From positions 3,162,001 to 3,226,000 of the forward strand of contig OX940865.1 of the NCBI GenBank assembly GCA_954871525.1: a DNA stretch of 64,000 bases, in the 5' to 3' direction. The translations under genes and the position numbers were made by a program. Within the stretch, counting starts at the first letter, position 1, and the number at the start of each line of letters is the position of its first letter. This document shows, piece after piece, positions 46,281-56,271 of this stretch. A model generated the notes under the pieces. It saw only the letters and a list, made by a program, of their open reading frames with translations, was not told the DNA's origin and ran no database searches. The DNA comes from Parietaria judaica (lineage: Eukaryota; Streptophyta; Magnoliopsida; Rosales; Urticaceae).

Positions 46281-48968
46281 ATGGAACAACTTCCCTCCCA
46301 TGACTTTCTCGCCACCACCAGGTGATCAGAGTTTCTAAGCCTATGCATGGTATTTAGGATTTTGATTATGTTTTCTTCTTCTAACTACATGAGTTTTGGT
46401 CTTGTATTTGTTATTCTATCCGAGAATCTCATCGTCGTGGTGTGTGTCGGCGCAGATGTGCCGCTGTCACGGGCGGAAACAAGGGGATCGGATTCGAGAT
46501 CTGCAAGCAATTGGCTTCGGAAGGCGTCAATGTGGTTCTGACCGCCAGAGACGAGAGGAGAGGCCGCGAAGCCGTCGAGAAGCTGAGCAAAGAAGAACTC
46601 TTGGGGCACGTCGCTTTCCACCAGCTCGATGTCACCGATCTTGCTAGTGTTGCTCGTTTGGCTGATTTCGTCGGAACCCGCTTCGGGAAGCTTGATATCT
46701 TGGTATGCTGTATCTCAAGTTTGAAAGAGGAAAACATGTTAAAATGTACCTAGGCACGGGAAATCACCTAGTCACGCAGGAAGTTAGTCTTGTTCTGTCT
46801 TTCAATCTCTCAATAAGGGCAGTTAGGTCTTTTAGAAATAAGGCATGCTATGGTTTGTGTTTTGTTTAGTACGTGTACGTTCATCCTATAAGGTATCCAT
46901 TAGACTCTTGCTCTCCAAGAAACCCAGGTTTTCGTTGATCTGGAATCAAGTATCTGGGATCTCACGGCTTCAGTGAATTCCCATCAGGTTTTTATTAATG
47001 TGAAAAGCTCCTTAGCAGTATCCTTTTTAAGCTGTTTCTAAGGTAAAAAGTACATGAAAATAAGGCGAAAAGTTCGTATATTGATTGATGTGCATTTTGT
47101 TTCATCATATATCTTGTCGAAATCTGTACGAAAAAAACTTTAAAACGTCGAAGATGAATTGCTTTACAGATAAATAATGCTGGAATTGCCGGAGGTATAC
47201 CAGATGCTGCTGCTTTCACCAAAGCTTTTGAACTCGCCGGCGGTCAATGGGTTCGAATATTTACCCTATGTTTTTATAATCTTAATACACACACGCGCAC
47301 GTCTTTGAAGCGATCTTGTTCCGGGTAAATACATGTATATTTTAAATTTGTAGCCAGAGCAGGCCAATTGGAAAGAGATAATAAAGGAGAATTATGAAAC
47401 GGCACAAGCATGCCTGAAAACAAACTACTACGGAATCAAAGCAACAACCGAAGCACTTCTTCCGCTTCTCCGGTTATCTGATTCACCGAGGGTCGTTAAT
47501 GTCACATCAACGTATGGCTCGTTAAAGGTATAGCCCTACGTATTTGTATATGCGTATATCTTTACATTTACACATATAATGGTAATGTCTCAAGCTTCAT
47601 ACACAACTTGCATATCTAGTCTTGTCATATACCGATTTATCATTTTATCTCCTTTGGCTTTCACTATGCACTAAAACTCAAGTAGTGCTTAAGGCAGATC
47701 TCTAACATGGGTCATTACATGATTGTCATGAATTAAATGGGTGAAACCAGGAACTGGTATTTTGGCGATTTTCCTCCCGGTCCTAGTTTACTGGATGTCA
47801 AAAAATCCTCCTCCAGTTTTTTCAGGAACCACTACCGGGACCTGTAAAAAAATTGTTTTTTTATCAGTTTTAAACCAGAATGGAAAACACCAGTTACCGG
47901 TTTTGGGTTTCGGTAACCGTGAACCGGTAAAATATAGATCTCTAACATGGGTCATTACTTGATTGTCATGAATTGAATGGGTGAAACCAGGAACTGGTAT
48001 TTTGACGATTTTCCTCCCGGTCCTAGTTTACTGGATGTCAAAAAATCCTCCTCCAGTTTTTTCAGGAACCACTACCGGGACCTGTAAAAAATTGTTTTTT
48101 ATCAGTTTTAAACCAGAATGGAAAACACCAGTTACCGGTTTTGGGTTTCGGTAACCGTGAACCGGTAAAATACTTTCACCCCTATGTGCAGCGAAGGCTC
48201 AAAATTAACCAAATTGGAAGCTGTAAAAGTTCTTCATATTCTGGTGCCAGAAATTAAAATAAAAAAATATTATATCCTATTTTGGGATATTAGCACAAGA
48301 CAGCTCTAATTTAGCGGTAATTTTCTTTCAAAAACAACGATAAGTATCTTTTTATTTTATTTTTTTGCCAAACAAAGTTGTCAAAACTCCAATAGTAGAA
48401 GCCACAAGTACCAAAATAGGTGCTAAAAAAGTACTTGTGGCATGCTATTATTAGAGTTTGACAACTTTGTCCGGCAAAAAGAAGAAAAGAATGGGTACTT
48501 ATCGTTTTTTTTTTCTAGAAGAAATTGGTATTTTTGCCGCTAATAACAATAAAACTTATAACTAGTTTTCCCTCTTCTTTTTTCTCCCAGTTCCTACCCG
48601 ACGGATGGGCGAGGAAAACACTAAGCGACGTCGAAAGCCTAACGGAAGAGCGGATTGACGAGGTACTGAGTGAATTTCTGAAAGATTTTGGTGAAGGAAT
48701 GTTAGAAGCAAAAGGATGGCCAGCACAATCGCCGAGCTACAAAGTTTCTAAAGCAGCTGCGAATGCATACACGAGGATTTTGGCTAGGAAGTGCCCTAAT
48801 ATGTGTGTGAATTGCGTGTGTCCCAGCTATGTCAAGACCGACATTACATGCAACACCGGCCAGTTTACTCCCGCTGAAGGAGCCGAGCCTCCGGTGAGGC
48901 TTGCTCTGCTTCCGAAGGGCAGCGCTTCTGGCCATTTCTTTTTCCGGCAACAAGAAACGCCTTTCTGA
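46281..48968 (+). CDS. Short-chain dehydrogenase, neomenthol dehydrogenase/carbonyl reductase-like
   Basis: Five exons give 306 codons: 46281-46321, 46456-46702, 47170-47250, 47354-47527, 48591-48968. The first exon supplies [14 protein letters not shown], and the Arg codon is split by the first intron before [13 protein letters not shown]. Motifs are TGGNKGIG (residues 19-26, cofactor binding), [14 protein letters not shown] (from 97), [11 protein letters not shown] with the catalytic Ser near 175, and YKVSK (Tyr231, Lys235). The ending [10 protein letters not shown] is the usual family C-terminus. The family (SDR114C; salutaridine reductase, menthone and neomenthol reductases) uses NADPH to reduce carbonyls. 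The substrate cannot be told from sequence. No signal peptide, so it is likely cytosolic. Intron 4 (47528-48590) holds a duplicated MITE segment. All exons are intact. Confidence 0.93.
47696..48172. repeat. 240-bp tandem duplication in SDR intron 4
   Basis: Unit 1 is 47696-47935 and unit 2 47936-48172, both starting AGATCTCTAACATGGGTCAT and about 97% identical. Each contains flanking sequence plus most of a hAT-type MITE (ATGGGTGAAACCAGGAACTG...). Only unit 2 is followed by the right end CTTTCACCCCTA (48173-48184). Confidence 0.92.
47737..48184. mobile_element. hAT-type MITE involved in the duplication
   Basis: The left end TGGGTGAAACC (degenerate TAGGGGTGAAAC) occurs twice, the right end TTTCACCCCTA once. 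The interior is of the same ACCGG-rich family as 2879 and 29369. Confidence 0.6.
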
Positions 48969-49859
48969 AACACTGTAGAGCTGTCTTGTGCCCAAGTTAC
49001 GTTTTTCTATTGATACATAAATAAAACTTCTCTGAAACATGGTAAAGCAAGGTCTTTCTGAAATATGTTATGAGCTACCTTAGGCCACAGGTAGGACCTT
49101 TCAGAAACATATTAGAACTATCTTGCGGCACAAGTAACGCTTATTGGGCTATGCTGTAAATGCTCAGAAAACGGTTGCTTGATTAATTGTTTTAATTTGT
49201 AAGTTTTGTTATGGCTCATCTTTTATTTTAAAATATAAATGTTAAATAAACTGAAAAATTACGTAACAAAATAAATACGTAGGCACAATGAAATAGAAAC
49301 ATGAATAAATCTATTTTGACTATTTGTAAATTTTATTAGGAAGATAAAAAAAAGTTAAAAAAAAATGAATTTTAAATTTTAGGCTTCAGAAGTTAGATGA
49401 TTATTATTAAATAATATGAAATTTAATAAACTGAATGTCCATTTTGTGTAAATGGCACAATAGGTAATTTAAAAAAAATGACACAAAATGAATAAATTTT
49501 TAATATGTTTGACACTAAATGAGCATTTCGTACGATTTTCATAAAAAATAATATTTATAGAAAATATGAAGTTACTCTTATATTTATACAATTTCACATA
49601 TTTAGTTAAATATTTATGGCACACTTTTATTTGAAATAGTTTAATTATCTGGATGGAATGTTGATGTCATAAACCCTTCAAGTATAAAATTTTAACCGAA
49701 TTTTAAAACCAGGGCACCGCGCAAATCCAGTAGTTGAAGGACTAAAGCTGCAATTTTGAAGAATAAAATAAAAGGGCGTGGCGTGAGGCCCAAGACTAGC
49801 AGTCTCCCTTATTTTCTCTTTCTCTTCTTCACAACTAGATCACCCCTCTCCGCAATTCT
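48969..49859. other. SDR 3' region, spacer and RanBP1-type leader
   Basis: The first 200 bp contain three loose repeats of a TCTGAAACA(T/C)...AGCTGTCTTG(T/C) motif (48966, 49032, 49091) in the probable 3' UTR. AT-rich spacer follows. From about 49795 a CT-rich stretch ending CGCAATTCT looks like the leader of the RanBP1-type relic downstream. Confidence 0.45.
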
Positions 49860-51146
49860 ATCTCAACCAAGGATTTGAATGCTGTTTTTGCCGATGAATC
49901 GTTTGCCGTTATCGACAGATTAATCGCTTGCCGATGGATTTATCGATGGAAAACATATAAAATTTATCGTTTGCCGTTACCGAAACTTATCGAACTTATC
50001 GATGGATTAATTGGTTATCGATAGATTTATCGATGGAAAACTTATAAAATATTTTCATATATACTTTCATACATAAAATATTTTCATAACATAAAACTAA
50101 ATGTACTTTTTCCGCAATAATTGAAAAACGTCAAATTACAAAACAAATAATTTCATAATCACAGTATCAGAATTATATACAATGATACGAAATGAAGTTA
50201 CATATAAAAAACAAAGAAATAGCTCAATTTAAGCAATTTCCAAAAATATTTAAGTTTGCAATTCGGGAAAACGTCAAAGTAAAAAATAATTATTTCAACA
50301 TCACATTTTATAAGTTATATAAAATGTTATAAAATGATTTTACATAAAAAAAAAAGACTAACTAGCTTAACTTTACCAATTTCCAAAAATATGTGTTTTT
50401 GCGCAATAAGATAATAATTCAGAAAAACATCAAATTATAAAAATAATTATGTCAAACTAACACTTTCCTAATTATATACAATGTTACAAAATAAAATTAC
50501 ATAAAACAAATTAAAATATATCTCAAATTCATTATTGTTAGGAAAATTGCTACTTTTGTTGCAATTATAAATAGTTTGCATAAACCCTTAAATATAACCC
50601 AAATTTAGAAAAAAATCATACAAACCATCTTAATTCATCTATATTCCATCATATACTTTTAAGAAAATCAATTTCAACTACAACATTTGATTGAAAATTT
50701 AAAATGTACAATTAAACTAATATAGAACTCAAAGTTTAACTTTCATTCAACCTAATAGCTTTCTAACTAACTACTACAAATATATAATAAAAGTGTGAAA
50801 ATTTGACATGATTCATACATATACAACATTTAAACTTCAAAACACTCAGATCCACTAAAAAAAACCCTAAAAACACCTTTAAATTGTGAAATTAAAAGAA
50901 GTTTGAACTTCTGCCGCAGTAAAGAAAAATTTATACCAGAGTTGACTTATCGTTTTTGACCGAAAAGTAGCTTGCTTTTCGAGAAAATACACTTGATAAG
51001 TTTGAGAGATAAGTGACTTGCTTTTCGAATCGAAAAATCGCGATAAGTATAAAAAGATAACGATTAGAGGAGATAAGTTATCGAGAAGTGGTTTTCAGCG
51101 ATTAATCGTTCGATTATCGGGAAAATCGAATCAATGATCTCAACCA
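49860..51146. mobile_element. Insertion with 10-bp target duplication ATCTCAACCA
   Basis: ATCTCAACCA occurs at 49860-49869 and 51137-51146 on either side of a 1267-bp AT-rich segment. The termini are only weakly inverted (GATTTGAATGCTGTTTTTGC; reverse complement of the other end CATTGATTCGATTTTCCCGA). TTATCGATGG/CGATTAATCG words repeat near both ends. A duplication of 9 or 10 bp suggests a Mutator-like element. No ORF. Confidence 0.7.
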
Positions 51147-51149
51147 TCA

Positions 51150-51256
51150 GTGGCGAGCGAGGACGAGGACACTGGAGCTCCGGTCACTCCGATCGTCAGC
51201 CTCGAGGAAGCTACTTTCAGCACCGGCGAGGAAAACGAGGATGTCGTCCTCGATCT
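51150..51256 (+). pseudogene. RanBP1 first-exon relic
   Basis: The frame starting at 51150 reads VASEDEDTGAPVTPIVSLEE and then ATFSTGEENEDVVLDL, followed by a good splice donor (GTAAGTCT at 51257). This is the N-terminal exon of plant Ran-binding protein 1, a cytosolic co-factor of the Ran GTPase in nuclear transport. The first codon is GTG where homologues, as I recall, have ATG, and the insertion at 49870-51136 separates it from its CT-rich leader. I could not find the conserved downstream Ran-binding domain exons. A weakly similar stretch (about 51470-51520, ending GAGCATTTGAAACA) may be what is left of exon 2. Confidence 0.65.
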
Positions 51257-51257
51257 G

Positions 51258-51987
51258 TAAGTCTCTCGAGAGTCGGATTTCTAGGGTTTTCAGATTTTAC
51301 GATTTTACGATTTTGTCTGGTCATGGAAATGTTCGATGTTTATGTCCTGTATCAGGGGGAAGAATATGAAAGCTCTTATGATGAAAGTGAAAATACTGGC
51401 ACTGCTTGGATCTGGCAAAACTAATACGGTCCGGGAATTTAGGATTAAGTCTACGAAGTTATGGAATGAGTCGGGAGTTTATGAACGGAGTCGGGGATTA
51501 ACGAGAAACGAGCATTTGAAACAATATCTTATTCTTATGGCTTCTGTGCACAGCAGAAGTACCACGAACACATTCCCAAGAATACAGATATAGCATTACA
51601 ATCCAAAGAATCCCAGTTTTATTTCGTTGTGTAAATACAAAATTAAGAGTAACCGGCAACAATGCCTTTAACTTTATTCATCGGTACAACGTTCCGCCTT
51701 TATTTTTAGCATCTTTCCCAAAACTTTCATGTTGATGAAGATTTTATGTAATAAATCGGTAAAAAAAAAATGGTTACTGTATTTACTTCATTACGTATTA
51801 AATTATTACCACTAACCTACTTCAGAAATAGTAATTTACATTTTTTTTCGACCACCAAGGTCACACAAATAACAATTTCGATCTTTTTTTTTTTGTAACT
51901 ACGACGCAAGTATATTGTACCGAAACAAACTTAAGAGGGCAAAGTACACCAAGGGAAATTTGTGCTAATTACTGAAACGTAAAATTA
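51258..51987. other. Decayed gene and AT-rich spacer
   Basis: Possible remnants of RanBP1 exon 2 near 51440-51590; the rest is AT-rich. Short open frames here are not recognised. Confidence 0.35.
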
Positions 51988-52197
51988 GGCTCATCAGAGA
52001 CGTACTATTCGAATCGTAACCATCGCCACCGGCCTCCATGACTTGATACCGGTCAGCGAGTGTTCGCTCTGCTAGGCATTCGAGAACAAGATAGTCCAAG
52101 TCTTTCACTCTTTGGAGCAGCTTCAGGGCAGCCAAGGGGCGGTCACCCCCAAACCCGGGTAGACCTTCTCTCGGCGTTTCCGGGGATTCTCTCTCTA
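51988..52197 (-). pseudogene. DUF1446/AtuA-like gene fragment
   Basis: The minus strand encodes RENPRKRREKVY in one frame and, after a junction near 52158, GFGGDRPLAALKLLQRVKDL and DYLVLECLAERTLADRYQ, ending near GGDGYDS, in another. This matches part of the plant 'acyclic terpene utilization' AtuA-like family (DUF1446) as I remember it. A short deletion (the expected IGCGA segment) causes the frameshift. Only one exon-sized piece is present, 280 bp from the LTR of gypsy element 2. Probably a captured or orphaned exon. Confidence 0.6.
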
Positions 52198-52480
52198 TGA
52201 TTGTGGTGATCCAAAATTAAACACCGTGATATTAAAGAAAGAGAGACAGGCAAAATATTACCAGCTTGATCACACAATGATGAATTTCATCCTTGCCTTG
52301 GATCACCAACAAGAGAGATGGGATATATATAAAAGCCTACTTTTAACTGTACATAGACGTTAAAAAAAATACTCAATATCTTAGTAACTCATGAATATAT
52401 GAGAGCTAAGACATCAGTAATTTTGTTCATGAAGTCTTCGACATCTAGTACCCAATATGTTTTTTTTTTTAAAGGTAGTA

Positions 52481-52485
52481 CCCAA
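52481..52485. repeat. Presumed left target site CCCAA of gypsy element 2
   Basis: These five bases directly precede the LTR start TGTTATGAG. The matching copy would lie beyond the window. Confidence 0.4.
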
Positions 52486-54146
52486 TGTTATGAGTAATTC
52501 TCGGAATTAGTTTACGAAATAAATTAATTAAACGGGAATTATTAACATAATTTCCGTTAATTAATTGTATATTTGATTAAATCTTTATTAATCAAATTAA
52601 TCAATTTCAAAACCCAAAACTCCCTCTGGAGGCCCGTTTTCGAAAAACAAAGTGTCCCGGTGTTCGTAAAAATATGAAAAACCTCAAAAACGACATAAAA
52701 TTTGGGAAAAACGGACACGGGACGCGCCCGGAAGCAAAAAACGGCCGAAGGAACACCCGCGGGGCCCACAGGGGCGGCGGCTGTCAGGGCCACGCCACGT
52801 GGCGGCTTCCTGAGCCGCCACTCGCCCGCGGGCCCCACCTGGGGTCGCTTCAGCCCCCCACTTGGGGGCAGCACGCGCTCAATCACGCCACATGGCGTGA
52901 TCCCCACCCACCTGCGGGCCTCGGTTCTCGCGCAGGACGCACGAAGGGCCCCGATGGGCCGGATCGAGGAGCGCGCGATGCCGCGCCTGCCCACTAGCTG
53001 GGGCGGGCCCCCGCGGTCACGTGTAGGGCAGGGATTGACCCTGCCCACCGATCTCAAACAAGGCGGGCCCCCCTCGGGGGCTTGGTGGCCGTCCGATCTC
53101 GCGCGGACGGCCGGGATCGGACCATCTTTTTCAGGGACTGAAATGCAATTATAAAACTATCCGGGACCCCCCCTGGACAATATTTTACTGCAATCGGGCC
53201 CCTGGACCCTATTATAAATAGAAGCTCAGTTCAGTTGAAACGGTAACTCATTTCGAACTCTCTCGACTCGAGTTCTCTCTCTCTCTACCCCCGATATACT
53301 CGCCTCCCCTCAAATATTATACTAATGTTGAGCGTCGGAGGTGAATCAGGGGGTACCCCCCCCCCCCTCCCCCCCTGTTTCCCCTGACCACGGGTGTTAC
53401 CTTTTTCAGGCTCAGAGAAGTGAGATAATTCATAAAAGCGGAAGCCCTGGAGGAATTTTCATAAGATCACGACCCGCCTGATAGGCACCGTTCCACATTG
53501 TGTCCAGCCTATCTCCAGTCTATTATACGGCTGTTGGGATAGTCTGGGGACAAGTGACGGGACCCACTATTTAGGCCGAGGGTCGGGTCTGAGAAATTTC
53601 CTCTAAGATCCGGACGACCGAGGGATCACCCTGAGAGGGATCTCCCGATCCGCGTGAACTCCAAACCTGTACAAAACCCGGTCTGGACATCCCCAGGTTC
53701 AGCGGTAACAGGTCCTGTACAAAACCCGGCCTGGTCATCTCCAGGCTCTGCGGTAATAGGTCCTGTATAAAACCCGGCCTGGCCATCTCCAGACTCTGCG
53801 GTAACAGGTAGCGAGCCACCCCGATCGCTCCGGACCCTGAACGGCCACGAGACCTTCGATCCAAGAAAAGTCCAGGGACACCAACTCAGAGTCCCCGAAT
53901 CGGCCAATTAAAAACTCACCCTGAAGTCAGAATGGCGATCGTCCCAAAGTCAACGGGGTCAGAGGGAACTATCATTGACAGCAAAAGCCACTACAGACAG
54001 CAAATCTGTCATCCCCGTAACAAAGGCCAGCCAAGGCCCACACAGAAGTCTACAAAAGCCCGCCACGCCAACGAACGACATTGGGCCAGGCCCAAAATCC
54101 ATAACTTGGGCCTCAACAGTGTTTGATCCAAAAAACGGCATCAACA
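52486..54146 (+). repeat. 5' LTR of gypsy element 2
   Basis: Starts TGTTATGAGTAATTC and ends GGCATCAACA; 1661 bp. A TATA box (TATAAATA, 53213-53220) is followed by GAAGCTCAGTTCAG. A long C tract lies at 53357-53377. Confidence 0.93.
53666..53809 (+). repeat. 48-bp tandem repeats in the LTR
   Basis: CCTGTA(C/T)AAAACCCGG starts units at 53666, 53714 and 53762. The unit is an exact multiple of three, so minus-strand frames show a 16-residue repeat, but nothing suggests it is translated. The LTR of element 1 lacks it. Confidence 0.85.
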
Positions 54147-54168
54147 TTTTGGCGCTAGAAGGAGGGGG
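54147..54168 (+). other. Primer binding site, element 2
   Basis: TTTTGGCGCTAGAAGGAGGG directly after the LTR; same as in element 1. Confidence 0.75.
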
Positions 54169-54234
54169 TCTACGAATTCAGTCCTCTGAACAACCCCACC
54201 GGCAGAACGACACTCTGATCCCACAAATCAGAAA

Positions 54235-56271
54235 ATGTCATCCCAATCAACGGAAGGCACGCCCTCTCACCCTACAGAGAGCATCGCCCTAAACACTCGA
54301 GCCAAGACCCAAGCTCGTCAAAAGCAGGTCTGTATCCTGCCAGAGACAAGCACCCGTCGTGAGACAGCTCACAACGAGGAAAGATTGGTCCGAGTCGAAG
54401 AAAGCCTTTTCCGGCCGACGGGACTCATCTCCAAACACTTCGAAGGCAAACAGGCAAACGAAGGAGAGGAGGAGAGCCCCGAAGAAGCCCTCGAACTCAC
54501 CCAGAAAGAGGCAAACGAAGAACGCCCCGTTCCTGAAAACTCTCAGGGGCCAGCACAATCACAAACTACCCGACGATCAGCCTTTGATCGGCTCGGGGGG
54601 TACGAAGGTGCCACCAACAATGCTAGAAGCCGGCGAAGGGAACGACGGCGACAGAGGCATGCCCCGAACGACGAGGAGGATCTCCGGCACCGCTTGGGTC
54701 ACGCCGGACAACAAAGAGACCATCAGCGACGCAAAAACCTAAAAAGGGAAAGATCTCACCAACCAGAGGAATCCGATAGTGACGGCAGTTCAAGGAGATC
54801 CGACAACTCCCGGCGCCCCCGGCACCAGGAGGGAGAATATGTCATCCGCGCAATAGGCACTCAGGCGACAACCCCGCCGTACGAAGGCCTCAGAAGCGAG
54901 CTCCAGACCCTCAAACAGGAAATGCAGAGGCTCACCGCGGCCCAAAACGCTAACCCAGTGACGCGGAGCTTAGCTGAGGGGAACATCTCCCCTCTGGCGG
55001 ATCACCTGCTCGCCGAGGATCTCGACGGAGACCTAAGGTTCCCACTAAACCTCGTCTACGACGGCTCTACCGACCCAACTTACCACCTGGTGCAATACCA
55101 GTTCAACATGCGAGTGAAGAAGTGCTCGCCCGCCACAATGTGTCAGGCTTTCTGCCTCACTCTTGCGGGACCCGCCTTCGAATGGTACCAACGCCTTCCG
55201 AAAGGGTCCATCGGGTCCTTCGACGAACTCGCGGAGCGATTCACTTCACGTTTCGCAAGCTCGATCTCGCAGCGCAAGCCAAAGTCCTACCTGTGGACTC
55301 TCAAGCAGCGCAAGGACAAGACATTACAGACGTACCTGAAAAGGTTCGTCGAGGAATCAAACAAAGTTGCCAGTTACACAGACGACGACGCCATTACCGC
55401 CGTGATCGATGGCCTGCCGCTATGCGATTTCTCTCGCTCCCTTGTCAAAAAGAGGCCAGCCTCAATGGCCGAATTGATGGCAAGGGCAGCCAAAGACATT
55501 GCTGTCGACGAGTACTTCGGCGGCAGGAACCAGTTCAACTCTGACGATCAGAGTCGCAACGACCGAAAAGGTGGTAGCGGCATACCGCAGAGTAAAAAGC
55601 AGCACCCACAACCCAACTCCGGAAACAGACCACCGTTGCATAAACGGACAGATAAATTCCGGAAGGACGCAAACTTCACCCCCCTGACGGCCTCACCCGC
55701 AATGATCTTCAGCCTCCATGGAGATAAATTCGGGAGACCGCCGCCACTCAAGAAAAATGCCAAGAAAGACGTGAGCCGATACTGCGAATACCACCAGGAT
55801 CACGGCCATACAACATCAGAATGCTATCAGCTGAAAAGGCAGATCGAGCAACTGATTCAGGACGGACAACTCAAGGAGTTCGTCAAGAAACTAATCTCAG
55901 GAAGTGGGAACACCCGCAACCAGAGCCAACAAGACACCAGACCCCAACGTGAAGACAGCCCCATTCAATCTCGCGCTGGAAAAGCGCCAGAAGAGGGCAG
56001 GCCTTCCCAGTTCCACGTCATATCAACCATCATGGGCGGATCTGAGACCGGAGATTCGTGCAATCAACGAAAGCGATACGCCAGGTCCCTCGGGGAATAC
56101 TATGGAGGTATACGTAGACGACATGATCGTGAAAAGTCTTCGGGAAGAAGACCACGTCAACGACTTGCGAGAGACATTTCTGTTACTGAGAAAGTATCAG
56201 ATGAAGCTAAATCCGGCCAAGTGCGCCTTCGGAGTCGAGTCCGGGAAGTTCCTGGGATACATCGTCAATAG
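54235..56271 (+). CDS. gag of gypsy element 2, ending out of frame after a deletion
   Basis: The open frame begins MSSQSTEGTPSHPTESIAL, as in element 1. A charged N-terminal third with Arg/Glu/Ser-rich stretches is followed by the gag domain (LVQYQFNMRVKKC, FEWYQRLPKGSIGSF, ERFTSRFASSISQRKPKSYL). Next comes a CEYHQDHGHTTSEC zinc-binding-like motif near residue 517. About residue 620 (QRKRYARSLGEY) the sequence jumps across a deletion to DNA of the RT palm, read in the wrong frame to a stop at 56271. gag itself is therefore complete and uninterrupted, unlike that of element 1, and could still make capsid protein; the last 50 or so residues are artefactual. Confidence 0.85.
   Translation: MSSQSTEGTPSHPTESIALNTRAKTQARQKQVCILPETSTRRETAHNEERLVRVEESLFRPTGLISKHFEGKQANEGEEESPEEALELTQKEANEERPVPENSQGPAQSQTTRRSAFDRLGGYEGATNNARSRRRERRRQRHAPNDEEDLRHRLGHAGQQRDHQRRKNLKRERSHQPEESDSDGSSRRSDNSRRPRHQEGEYVIRAIGTQATTPPYEGLRSELQTLKQEMQRLTAAQNANPVTRSLAEGNISPLADHLLAEDLDGDLRFPLNLVYDGSTDPTYHLVQYQFNMRVKKCSPATMCQAFCLTLAGPAFEWYQRLPKGSIGSFDELAERFTSRFASSISQRKPKSYLWTLKQRKDKTLQTYLKRFVEESNKVASYTDDDAITAVIDGLPLCDFSRSLVKKRPASMAELMARAAKDIAVDEYFGGRNQFNSDDQSRNDRKGGSGIPQSKKQHPQPNSGNRPPLHKRTDKFRKDANFTPLTASPAMIFSLHGDKFGRPPPLKKNAKKDVSRYCEYHQDHGHTTSECYQLKRQIEQLIQDGQLKEFVKKLISGSGNTRNQSQQDTRPQREDSPIQSRAGKAPEEGRPSQFHVISTIMGGSETGDSCNQRKRYARSLGEYYGGIRRRHDREKSSGRRPRQRLARDISVTEKVSDEAKSGQVRLRSRVREVPGIHRQ

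Noticed and set aside
47741..47962. 73-residue frame [18 protein letters not shown]
   Set aside because: It lies within the duplicated MITE in an SDR intron and shows no homology.
51134..51424. 96-residue frame starting MISTISGERGRGH
   Set aside because: Out of frame with the recognisable RanBP1 exon (VASEDEDTGAP) on the same bases; it reads across the splice donor.
53571..53864. Minus-strand frame with a 16-residue repeat
   Set aside because: Results from the 48-bp tandem repeat in the LTR; no start context or conservation in element 1.
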